Assembly (NCBI RefSeq): GCF_023278565.1
Contig: NC_064676.1
Coordinates: 6,758,001-6,822,000, forward strand
From: Colletotrichum lupini
Taxonomy: Eukaryota; Ascomycota; Sordariomycetes; Glomerellales; Glomerellaceae
DNA: 64,000 bases
Direction of reading: 5' to 3'
Shown: positions 23,888-34,230 of the stretch, piece after piece
Layout: the number at the start of each line of letters is the position of its first letter
Position numbering within the stretch: position 1 is the first letter of the stretch
Notes under the pieces: model-generated
Database searches by the model: none
Told to the model about the DNA's origin: nothing
The model's input: the letters and a program-made list of their open reading frames with translations, nothing else
Translations under genes and position numbers: made by a program

Positions 23888-25035
23888 TCATACATTGATC
23901 GAGCCCGGCAGCGTGTCCTTTCTGCCGCTCATCTCCATAGGCATGCTATCCTGCCGCGATGGGAGGTGATCGAACGCTTCTGACGCGGTCGATTCTTTTC
24001 TCTCCCCGGTCGTGCTGAAGCCAATCGCAGGGTTCCCGATGACCAAGCAGAATACTGCAACTACCATGACACTAGGATTGGACGCAAATTAGCCAGACCA
24101 TCGAGCAGTATCCCGGATGTAGAAAGACTCACGAAGATTCGAGTCCAATGAACAAGGGTTGATCGCGGAACATTGGGCTGAAGTATCCCTCCTTCAGTTC
24201 CTCGATACGGTAAGAGCATCGTACCAAGATCAGAATAGTAGAGATGAAGAGAAATGCCAAGAAGATCTTCATGTTTTTCGTCATGCGTTGTCGAGCGTTT
24301 GTCCTCATGCAGATAATGAGGTAGTCCGCGAAGAGAGCACAAAAGGCGACTAGGCAGACAACCTGGAAGATCAGCCCGGCTAACGAGACATTGACGCCCC
24401 TTTGCACGGCTGCCTTATCGCTCGCAATGCTGGATAGGGCACCGCCAGTTGCTTGTAGAATAAGCGATACGATGTCGCACGGGATAAAGACAAAGTAGCA
24501 TAATTTCGGGTTGAATCTAGAGATCGATCGATCGACGTGGATGATTCTGCGCTCCCAAAATTAGTCAGAGTTGTCGCGACTGGATGATTGATAGTGGTTG
24601 CAGGATGGACTTACACTTTGGATAGCATGACATAGATGGCAGCACAGAAGAAGACTGGACCGACAGTAATGCAGACTGCGACAAGAGGAGATTAGGTCCA
24701 GTCAAACCATCGGGTTCTCGGTGGGACTTACTAATCTGCAGAAGAAACCCGCCAAAAGAAAATGGGTTGTCGTTGAGGATTAGTCTTCCGACGTAGCCAA
24801 CGATCTCGAGTAGACATCCACCAATCATGCTAGCCATGAACCCCCAGTTCTTTGATCGAAGCCCCTGGATAGTATGTATGATCATAGCCAGGGCAAAGAG
24901 CCCGATGAACGTTCCGTTGACTGGCACCGATGGGCGATAACGTAGAAGACTAGCCTCCAGCGGGCACACCTCGAGAGTACAGTTGGCCTTCGGGCCGAAC
25001 GACTTGTAGCCGTTCGGAAGATGAGTCGCAGACAT
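23888..25035 (-). CDS. RTA1-like 7TM protein (lipid-translocating exporter family)
   Basis: Four exons, complement 25035..24732, 24675..24615, 24546..24133 and 24071..23888, with introns of 56, 68 and 61 bp, all GT-AG and frame-consistent, give 320 residues. About seven helices are visible, starting with NGTFIGLFALAMIIHTIQG and including GPVFFCAAIYVML. The motifs YVGRLI in helix 3, VDRSISRFNPK in the following loop, and FIPCDIVSLILQATGGAL are characteristic of the RTA1 family. In yeast, relatives (RTA1, RSB1) are linked to 7-aminocholesterol resistance and sphingoid long-chain base export. A hydrophilic tail follows the last helix. The frame is open upstream to 25167, but the ATG at 25035 gives the N-terminus usual for the family. 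The location beside a P450 fits membrane-lipid or xenobiotic stress; that is inference. Confidence 0.85.
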
Positions 25036-27033
25036 GATGCCGATGTGAGAGTTTGAGGGCAAAGGCGCTAGGGATCGAGGGCGGATGCCAGATGAGACAG
25101 ATTGGATGCTTGGAGAAGACGTTGAGATCTTGGGGCGCGGTAGGTTGTACTTATGCATTGGAGGCATTCCGTGAGCGGTCGAATGAGGAGTTGCCGCTTG
25201 CGTCTGTGATCATCCAGCCAAGCGCAGGACGGCCGTAAAAGAAGGAAATGAGACACGTGGAGCCCTCCAAACACACACCCTTGATATTGGATCTAATTCA
25301 GGACGTTAGGATCAATCCAGAAGGTGGAAGTGCTTCAGACAAGACCTGACAGTCCCTGCAATCCTTTGATTTCTTAGCATTTCGCTTCGCATTATACAAA
25401 ATGGGTTAAGAGGCAATGTTCTTCATCGTGGCATACGGTTGACCTCCGGAATGTGGGGTACGCGGGATCGCCCTATCCTGGCCCGGCCGTAAACTATGCC
25501 GCGTTCAGCTATGAGAGATCTCAACGCGGGCAAGGGAGGTGGTAGGGAGGCGCCATGCCATGTGTCTTTGCTGATACCAGTCAGACGTTCCGGGCTAAAC
25601 GGCCAGGCCGATCGACGTCCCGGGGGTCTGGGACCTATACTAGTCCAACTCGCATCTAGCTAGACTCGCAATCGCACTTCGCAAAGCGACGAATGAGCAA
25701 TGGCCCTTTTGCTGTCAAGGACTCAATAGACCGCATATCCCATAAAGGAGGGTACCACGATAAGCCTCGGGCTTCGACACAAAGCGGCCCTTTCGCCCAT
25801 GGCACCTGTACCCGTGCCAAGAACTCCGAGAAGTCGGGTAAAGAGCACCAGAACGCGTCATGCTGCGAGCCATGCGTTGCGGGAGTTGACTCAACAGGAA
25901 ACTGTGCGGCAATGATGTTGGATCTAGAACCCGGGCTCATTGTTAAAAAAGAAGAGACTCTCCGCGCGGCACACGGTTCTAACCACGTTGGACATTCTAC
26001 TTACAAAACCAAGTACATGGAACTGGAGAGATCGTTTGAGGCGGTTTCCGGGTCGGGTTGTCATCTCTTACCAGACCCGAGACAGCCAAGACACCAACGT
26101 CTCGGACAGGTATGTTCGACGCTCTTTGTCTGTTACCCTCATTTTGCTGGATTATGAGAGGAACATTGAGCAGGGATGTATCTCAACAAGATGTGAGGAC
26201 CAGCCAAGTCAACACCAATGATGTTCCTGACGGTTGACCAGTTAATCAGACGGCGCATTCGCACAATGGAGATTTTTCGTTCCCCACATCATCATTCCTA
26301 GTATTCTTCAACGCCCTAGAAACACCCAATCTCTGCGCCCTGGTGTCCGAAAGGCTCTAATGTGGCGGCTTACCCTTGAGCGGAAAGAGCCTAGATATAC
26401 AGCCACAGCTGTCTCCAGAAAGTCACCTCTTCCCCTTTCCTCATTACGTTACCTTGACAAGCTGTCATGAGTCTAGGCCTTCTTAGACTACATTTGAACT
26501 CAGTAAACGCATTGTACCCACGTGGAAAGAGGATACGCTTACTCCTCAGCAAGGGCCGGGCCGCCGGAAATGGTAGGTTCGGCGAGCTGCCTGGCTCTCG
26601 AACTTGGCTAAGCATTTTCCCTAATAGATCCCATCAACCAAACACTTATGTTAGAAGATCCATGCTAATAAATATGGGCAAAGCATCCTCTCTATTGCTT
26701 CTGCGATAGTTGACACGGAGACTTGATGAGAACTAAATATTTTTCCATGTAAGACAAAATCAATTTGTGTCCCTTTTACGGGTGCACACTCGATCAGCGC
26801 TCACGAAGAAAGAAACGGATCCATCGCAACGAACACAGAAGGGCCTTGCTTCAATAGATGACCTCGTGACAGATTGGCAATGTTAAATTCTCTCTAGGGG
26901 AGCATCTGAGCTTGATGCGTCCTCGATGTGAGACTCCAGCGGATTCAAACATGATGGTCCCACTCACGTGTTTGAGCACGTGACCCTTTGAAAATCATCA
27001 AAGGAATCAATCTCGACGCGATGACCGCCACAA
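25036..27033. other. Gene-poor spacer
   Basis: It holds the upstream regions of the divergent RTA1-like (-) and Rieske (+) genes. A 154-codon frame at 25693-26157 (+) has no recognisable features. I see no repeat or RNA gene. Confidence 0.4.
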
Positions 27034-27764
27034 ATGTCACGGGAACACCGCTACTTTCGCGATCCCGATAAGCACCGATCAGAATCCGTCGAATCCATGC
27101 TAAGAGTCTTACTTCCGAATCGAGGAGGGATGAATGCCTTCGGAGGGCGATCGCGGTCCTCAGCAGGATGGTTCTTCGCCGGCCTCGACTCGTCATTCCC
27201 CGATCTTGGGATCGATGAAGGCAACCTATCAGATCTCCGTTTTTGTGGTACGGATCTGAAATCTGGTTGCAAGGTGTTCCAAGTGCGGAAGTCAGATCAT
27301 TCGCGCAGTACAGAGGTACTCTTGGCCCCTGATGTTCTCAACTACGCTGAGCTTGAGGGTGATCTGAAAGATCAAGTACTTGTTTTCAAGTTCAAGGGCA
27401 AATTTCACGCCGTCGACCATGTGAGTCTTTCCGCCCCATGAAGACGTGCCTTTGTGATCCGAGTATGACCTAACTTTCATATCAGAAATGCCCACATTCT
27501 TCGTATCCGCTTTCACATGGGACACCGTTCGACATTGAAGATTTCGGGATCGTCTTGAGCGCAGGTTTGACATGTCCCAAGCATGGCTGGTCGTTTGATC
27601 TGCATTCTGGAATGGCAGACCGCGCGCGATATAAGCTGGGTATCTGGGAGGTTCAGTTGCGTGACACCGCATCAATAGGTGCAATACCGATAGGAGAGGA
27701 TGTTCCAGGTATAGAAAGTATAGATAAAGAGGTGTGGGTAAGGAGAAAGCAGAGGATAGGGTAA
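27034..27764 (+). CDS. Rieske [2Fe-2S] domain protein
   Basis: Exons 27034..27420 and 27486..27764, split by a 65-bp phase-0 intron (GTGAGT...ATCAG), give 221 residues. The cluster motif is complete: Cys131-Pro-His133 and Cys159-Pro-Lys-His162, separated by 25 residues, so two Cys and two His can bind a [2Fe-2S] cluster. The part before it (VLVFKFKGKFHAVDH) forms the usual beta-rich Rieske fold, and the C-terminus ends VWVRRKQRIG. There is no oxygenase catalytic domain, so this is a stand-alone ferredoxin-like Rieske protein that probably passes electrons to a partner. The ATG at 27034 is the first in frame; the ATG at 27130 is an alternative and would remove a poorly conserved leader. The adjacent SDR and nearby P450 are possible partners, which is inference. 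Confidence 0.85.
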
Positions 27765-28085
27765 TGTTCGGAAGCGCACTAAAGACAACTTATCATGGTG
27801 CATTACTGATTTACGTTCGAGGTCTTCGTCAACAAGGCTCGAATCTGTTTGCATGGCTAACGTCCACATCAATGAAATGCATGTGACTGATCAAAGCAGA
27901 TGTCTCCTGCAGAAATTAATGTGCTAAAGCGTCAAATGAGACGCCAGAAGTGAAGGTGTGCACTGGGGACAACCAAGACGCAAATGCGGGGAAGTAGACT
28001 TGTGGTGAAGACTGAAGTTTAACCGGAAATCATCATCCTCGCATTTCTAATCTCAAAACTACATCAACGAGGGCGAGGCGCCAAC
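27765..28085. other. Short spacer and unresolved 5' end of the SDR gene
   Basis: The start codon and first exon of the SDR gene should lie here. An ATG at 27899 opens an 18-codon frame but cannot be joined with confidence. A plausible splice acceptor, TTCTAGCAG, ends at about 28094. Confidence 0.3.
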
Positions 28086-29221
28086 CTTCTAGCAGACCTT
28101 CGCTCGGTCTATGATTTCCCTGAATACATTGATACAAACCCTGTTGCGTGGTTGAAATCGAGCTTGACCAGCGATCATCAGTCCTATTTCTCCGTGGGTG
28201 ACGATGTCATCGAGCGTCACAGAAACCAAGCCATCAGTGGGTGACCCGTAGAAGTCAGTGAATGAGCTCTTCAGACTTGACAGACGGACTGTATTAAGTG
28301 CGGAAACCCATGTTTCCTCAAATACCTGAATTTTCTAACACCGGTAGTCACTGGCGGCGGAGGTTCTATGGGCCTAGAAGTTGCTCGCTCTGTACTGGAG
28401 AGTGGCGGCGATGTTATATGCATTGACCGACAAGATAACCCTCTAGAAGAGCCTTGGAGTAAGCTTACACAGATTCTTAACCGTTGCGGCTCCTGGACTA
28501 AGCTGAATGTTAATCCCGTACAGATCGTGTGCTGAACGTATCCAAGAGCCATGGAACACAAGCATGGTACTATAGGTGCGATATCACGGACGCAGAAAAC
28601 GTTAAGTTCGTCTTCGAGGAGGCCATGAAGAAGTCACGGTTCCCCTTTAGAGGCTTGGTCACCTGTGCTGGTATTTCAGGTGACGCGCCATCTATCGACT
28701 TTCCGATCAGCACGGCTAGAAGTATCATTGATATCAACGTCATCGGCAGGCTCATCTGCGTACAAGCCGCAGCCCAGGAAATTTAGAGACAAGGGTCGGC
28801 GGGAAGCATTGTTCTTATTGCGAGTATGAGTGCTCACGGGAGTAACAAGGTAAGTTAATGGATTGGCAAAGGCATGCGCGGACTTTGACCGAACTTCCAG
28901 GGCGTTGATACCGTGGCATACAATTCCTCAAAATCGGCAGTTGTTCAGATGGCTCGTTCTCTTGCTGCTGAATGGGGCAGCCGCGCAGATATACCACTCA
29001 TTCGGGTGAACTCAATCTCGCCTGGGTGCATCCGTACACGTATGGCGGAAGGACCACTCAGCAATCCTGATATGGAGAGAGAATGGACCAACGGCAATAT
29101 GTTGATGAGATTGAGTGAGGCGCATGAGTACAGAGGTCCCATCACCTTTCTGCTTAGCGATGCCAGCAGTTTCATGACCGGTTCTGATGTCCGTGTAGAT
29201 GGGGGCCACACAGCGTGGTAG
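28086..29221 (+). pseudogene. Short-chain dehydrogenase/reductase with an in-frame stop
   Basis: Coding segments are seen at about 28086-28239, roughly 28300-28458, 28524-28849 and 28901-29221, with GT-AG introns at 28459-28523 (65 bp) and 28850-28900 (51 bp). The NAD(P)-binding motif TGGGGSMG is at 28350-28373, CAGIS near 28661, and the catalytic Tyr-x3-Lys (YNSSK) at 28919-28933. The C-terminus DGGHTAW is typical of the sorbose-reductase-like group. A single TAG at 28784-28786 interrupts the third exon between EI and RQG, where relatives have an uninterrupted helix. Everything after it remains open and well conserved, so the loss is recent, the base is a sequencing error, or the codon is read through. 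The first intron and the start are not resolved. Confidence 0.75.
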
Positions 29222-29658
29222 TTGAAGCGCTGCGAAACGAGCTTTAGGCGACAATTTCAGTTACTGCGATCGAACCAAAGGACTTCATCAGTCAAATTAC
29301 ACAAGGGCAGAAAGCGAAGCAACCAATCGGGTAGCTACTTGGACTACGAGCGCTTGCATGGCGCTTGCATGGCGAATCAGGCGGACAGAGATGGCCAGAT
29401 GGCCAACAACAAGGGGCCGCATTCAGTTTGATCTGTCTTAACAGCAATGATTGGCTCGTTGGGGCTGTGAAATGTATGAATTGCATGCGTATGCAGATTT
29501 TGAGCCTGCGCCATTTGTGATGTGACTTGGATTCCGGAGCCTATTACCGACTGCCTTCGACGTTGGTTTCCCCTCATTCCACATCACCATTTTTCAACGA
29601 CTTTCCTAGCCATTCCCTTCTCTTTTCTACCATCACTGATCGCTTCGAAGCTGTCAAT
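29222..29658. other. Upstream region of the NACHT-ankyrin gene
   Basis: No gene is seen. The last 130 bases are pyrimidine-rich, as is common just before fungal start codons. Confidence 0.4.
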
Positions 29659-30680
29659 ATGGATCCGTCAGGGATCATCGGCATCATCAGCGTGGTGGCT
29701 CAGATCGTCACCACGTGCACGAAACTTGGCCTGAGCTGGCGTGATGCTCCCGAAGACGCCAAAAAATTCAAGAATGAGATGGATGGGCTGTACAAAACAC
29801 TGTCAGAAACTTCAAGCCTTCTGATCCAGAATCCCGACTTTATTGCAGCCTTTGAGGGACAGCACTCTGCGGTGCTGTCTAACCTGGCGACACTCTCCAG
29901 TCCCGACGATGAAAGCCTCCTCTCTGCTTGTCAAGACGAACTCGTTCGTATTCTTGAGGGGCTGCAGAAGCAGCTTGAGGGTAGCCGCTTCGGCTGGCAA
30001 CGGTTCAAAGTGATGTTCTCTGGCGATGTGACGCAGTCAGCAATTGAAAACCTTCAGCGCCGGTGCCAATTGATAAACAGCATGATCTCGATCGACAATA
30101 CGATGCTTGCGGTGAGAACCAACCTCGAAGTCCGGTCTTTGAAAAAGGATCTTGCCGGAAGACATTTAGAAGAAAGGAAGATACAGATTCTGGATAGAAT
30201 AACGCCAGTCGACTTCACAACGCAGCAGATTGACAACCTCGATAGGAGGCAAGAGGGAACTGGAAAATGGCTTCTTGAATCCCCAGAGTTCGAAGCCTGG
30301 GTCCTTGGAGATCGAAGAACACTATTCTGTCCCGGAATGCCTGGTTCTGGGAAGACTATGCTTTCGTCCATCGTCATCGAGCATCTCAAACGCCGGTTTG
30401 AGGAAAATTCGACGGTTGGAGTTAGCTTCATGTTTTGCAATTTCCGACGGCACGATGAGCAAACACCCCGTAACTTGCTAGCCAGCGCATTGAAGCAACT
30501 CTATTGCACGGCGCCCGAAGAGTGCGAAGAGGTAGAGAACACCTACAGGCACGGGATGTCTTCGGCGTCGAAACAAGACATAATGCGTTGTCTTCAAGCC
30601 GTGGTACCCCGATTCAGCAGAGTATACGTTGTCATCGACGCCTTGGATGAACTCGACGAAAATCGAAATATGTTTCTCGA

Positions 30681-30882
30681 TGTTAGTATCCCTATTACAG
30701 GGTAGTTAGTTCGAACCGTAGTTAACGAAGAGATTAATTAAACTATATAAATATCTACGTAGGTGTAAAAAGGAGGTTCTAACCGTAAGTTGGGCTGGCT
30801 ATGATAATCGTAAATAGGGCCCCTAATTAGCCCCTGCGCAGTCGGCTATATGCCGCGGTCGAATTAGACTTCCAATCCGACA
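30681..30882 (-). mobile_element. Solo LTR of the Copia family inside the NACHT region
   Basis: A 202-bp LTR running from TGTTAGTATCC to CCAATCCGACA on the plus strand, flanked by a perfect 5-bp duplication CTCGA (30676-30680 and 30883-30887). It is in minus orientation, like the neighbouring full-length copy. It keeps both terminal TG/CA pairs and most CA/TG dinucleotides, so it is nearly free of RIP and is the best image of the original LTR in this window. It interrupts codon 341 of the NACHT gene and brings in an in-frame stop at 30703-30705. Confidence 0.93.
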
Positions 30883-31101
30883 CTCGAAGCTATATGGAGT
30901 TTGCAGGAAACATCATATGTCAACATTTTTGCGACTTCTAGGCACATACCAGAAATCGAGCGCTACTTCGATGGTTCACTATGCATCGAAATACGGGCTT
31001 CCGATAGAGATGTGATGAAGTTCCTAGATGGCCAGATGTCGAAGCTCCCCTTAGCTATGAGAAAGAACGAAGGCCTCCAAGACCAAATCAAGGATGCTAT
31101 C

Positions 31102-31303
31102 TGTTAGTATCCCTATTACAGGGTAGTTAGTTCGAACCGTAGTTAACGAAGAGATTAATTAAACTATATAAATATCTACGTAGGTATAAAAAGGAGGTTT
31201 TAACTATAAGTTAGGCTAGCTATAATAATCGGAAATAGGGCCCCTAATTAGCCCCTGCGTAGTCGGCTATATACTACGGTTAAATTAGACTTCTAATCCG
31301 ATA
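31102..31303 (-). repeat. 3' LTR of the minus-strand Copia element
   Basis: 202 bp. The outer edge keeps TGTTAG and TTACAGGG unmutated, while the inner part has lost CA/TG and the inner terminus reads CCGATA instead of CCGACA. Confidence 0.92.
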
Positions 31304-31563
31304 CTAACTTTCTTTTTTTTTTATCGATTTAACCGCTACGGTTAGAGGTATAATTCGACCTCGGGCCCGTTTACTAAGTCGTCTCTTTTTCCTCCTTTTC
31401 TCTATTCTTTTTATATAACCTATCCCTCTATTCGTACGGTAACTTTTCTACTACTTATAAATTACTCTAATCCCTTATTTAGTACTACTTTTATAAAAGC
31501 GTCTGCGAGGTTATTTTTATTATTAATCTAACGGATCTCGAGTATCTTACGCCTTTCGTACGA

Positions 31564-34230
31564 TTACTTAAGGGCTATAATATCGATTATAAGCCTCTTT
31601 TTTTTTATCGTTCCTAATTTAATAAGGCATTCGTATAGCGAGTAGGAATCGGTATAAATAACCGTTAGAATAGGTAGAAGGCTAATTCGATCGGTAATCT
31701 TCCTTAGCGTCGTTAAAATTGTATAAGAGAGGTTAACGCCGTTAACTATACTATAGACCTCCGACGCTAGTATACTTCTTATTACCCGCTTATTTTTAGT
31801 TAATAAGTAATAGATTATATTACCGTATATAGTAAATTCACTCTCGCCCATACTCTCGTTAGCTAGGATAATAATATACCCTAATTGCGAAGTAAGGTCG
31901 TTATTATTCGTAAATAACTTATTAACGAAGACGTAGAGCTTACTAATCATAAGGTCGATTAGGTAATAAACGAGACCTCGATCGAGATTCGTTTACTACT
32001 ACTTAAGCCGCTTATTAAGTATTTCGATATCTCGTTCGGTTAGATCTATAGCCTGCGCTACCCTAGCGCAGTTAAAAATTACCTCGGGCTAATAAATACT
32101 TATAATATATACCCCTCGCGCAAGCTTAGCCTTATACTACTTCTTAATATCGGTTACGTTCGGGTCGACGAGGTTAATTTTCTTACCTTACCCCTTTTAT
32201 TAAAAGACGACGGTTTCCCCTTTAATTATAAGAATCCCGCCGTTAAATACTAGGGGGGTATTTATTATAAGGACCTCTTTTAGCTTCGCTACGAAGCCCG
32301 CTTTTTAAAGCTCCTTATCCTCTTTTTTTATAAAGTTAATATCGGATAGGCCTAATATATCGTTAGTCTATATTTTAATAATCCTAAATTAGTCGCCTTT
32401 ATACTCCGTAACTAGTAAGCACGGGTCGTACGTAGAGGTAACTATTAATAGTTAATTAATATAAAAATCGTAGTAAGTAGCCTACTAATAGGTGCCTGAT
32501 TCTGCGAGCCTATATAGTAGCTTAAGTACTTTAATAATCGTGCCTTCTAAGTACTTATTAGCCATTTCTTTTGGTAAATAGGCTAGGATTTTCCTTATGA
32601 GCCCTATAGCCGATTGGGTATATACCTAGGTAATATTACGGCTCTAAATCTCGTATCCCTTCTTCCGTAGTAATACTATTAGTACTATTATTAATCGTTA
32701 GCTATAGCGCTATATAGTGGGTAATTATATAAGTAGCGTCGCCTTTTTAACGTTACCGTACCCCTAAATTACGTATCTAGACTTCTCGTACGGTTAGGGT
32801 ATTCCTTTTCCTTTAATTTCACGAACTATTCGCGATTTAAATATACGGAGGTTTATATACTTTTCTAAATTATAGAGGATAAATTAATAGACCCCTCGAT
32901 CGCGCAAAGTATCTATTTTAATAAGATCTAATCCCTTATATAGCTTTTTAATAGTTATAATTACGCCTTCTTTACATAGTTTAACTACTAGCTCGAAATC
33001 GGCTTTCTCTTTTACTATATAAAAAGTATTAATTACCTCGTCGCTAGTAATAAATTGCCGCGTTAGTGCTTACTATTATAGTCTCCCGCGACGTATTAGT
33101 GCCCTTTTAGCAATTTCCTCTTCTTCGTCGTCTATTAGTACTACTACGACGATTTTGTTAAGGATAATTTCCTATACCTCTACCGCGGGTTATATAGCTT
33201 CCCCTAGCTCTTCTTCTTTTTATAAGCTAGAAATTACCTCGATAGGATCTATATAATATAGTCTAACTACCGTAATTAATACCTCGAGTAGCTAGTCGCA
33301 ATCTCTTGCGACTACGTAAGAACGCTCGTTAATAGAAATTAATTTATATAGCCTAGCCTATTATTAAGTAATTTCGCGCTATACTCGTATATCTGAATTT
33401 AGGGGTATATCTAAATTAACCCCTATATCGGGCCTATTGCGCGTAGTAATTACCTTATTAACTTACTTTTTTACGCTTACCTCGCGCAGTACCTATATTA
33501 CTTTTTCAACTACTTAAGCTTACTAGCTTACGTCTAGTAATAGTAATAAGGCTAAGGTCGTTTTTAAATATACTCTAAATACTAAAAGCGTCGGTATAAG
33601 CCCGTTAGGCCCTATAGTATCGTTATAGTATTTAAGTACTGTCTAAAGGCATTCGTCGTTATTAGAATCGGGATTTTCTTTTTTAATAATTTTAAACGCT
33701 CTTTTTAATTACTAATACGCCCTTTCTACCTTTTTAATACTATAGTACGCTTCGACGGGCACGACTTTTAACTATATACCGTAGGCCGTCGTATTTTCTT
33801 TAAATTCTATTAACTTAAAACTAATACTAGCGTCGGTTCTAATACCGTCTAGCGGTCCTTAGTATATATCGATCTAGCTTTTTCGTAGAGCTACCTATAC
33901 TATTTTTACTTATAGATCCCGTAAGAATTGCCCTATTTAGAATAATATAGCCTCGTCGATTATATATAGGACCGGTCGACTATTTAAGTAGAAAATATCG
34001 ATAACGATCTCTTAATTAAAGTTAAGCTTATTACGTAATTTAAATTTAAATCTACGTAGGCTCTGCGTATTTATTTAGTATTAGTAGTATACTTTTGTTA
34101 ACTACTCTAGCGCCCCTATTTCGATATTATTATTACCTAAATACTTTAGGAGGTTATATAGCCTCGCGACCGATAGGTAGCTAAATCTCTAGTATAGTCG
34201 TCTAAGCTCACTTTCCGTTAAGTAATTAAT
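31564..34230 (-). pseudogene. Remnants of Copia pol polyprotein (minus copy)
   Basis: RNase H sequence remains open for 128 codons at 31564-31950 (complement), with DLTSQLGYIIILANE and YTDSYSLYECLIKLG stretches that match Copia RNase H. Reverse transcriptase C-terminal sequence lies near 32490-32525 and integrase sequence near 33920-34220, both broken by stops. The order matches the plus copy. The RNase H part has fewer RIP stops than its counterpart at 17491-17869. Confidence 0.8.

Noticed and set aside
29527..30705. The pieces of the NACHT gene as separate genes (29527-30705, 30901-31107, 38278-39054, 39907-40689)
   Set aside because: Their ends fall at transposon or intron boundaries, and target-site duplications plus frame show they are one gene.
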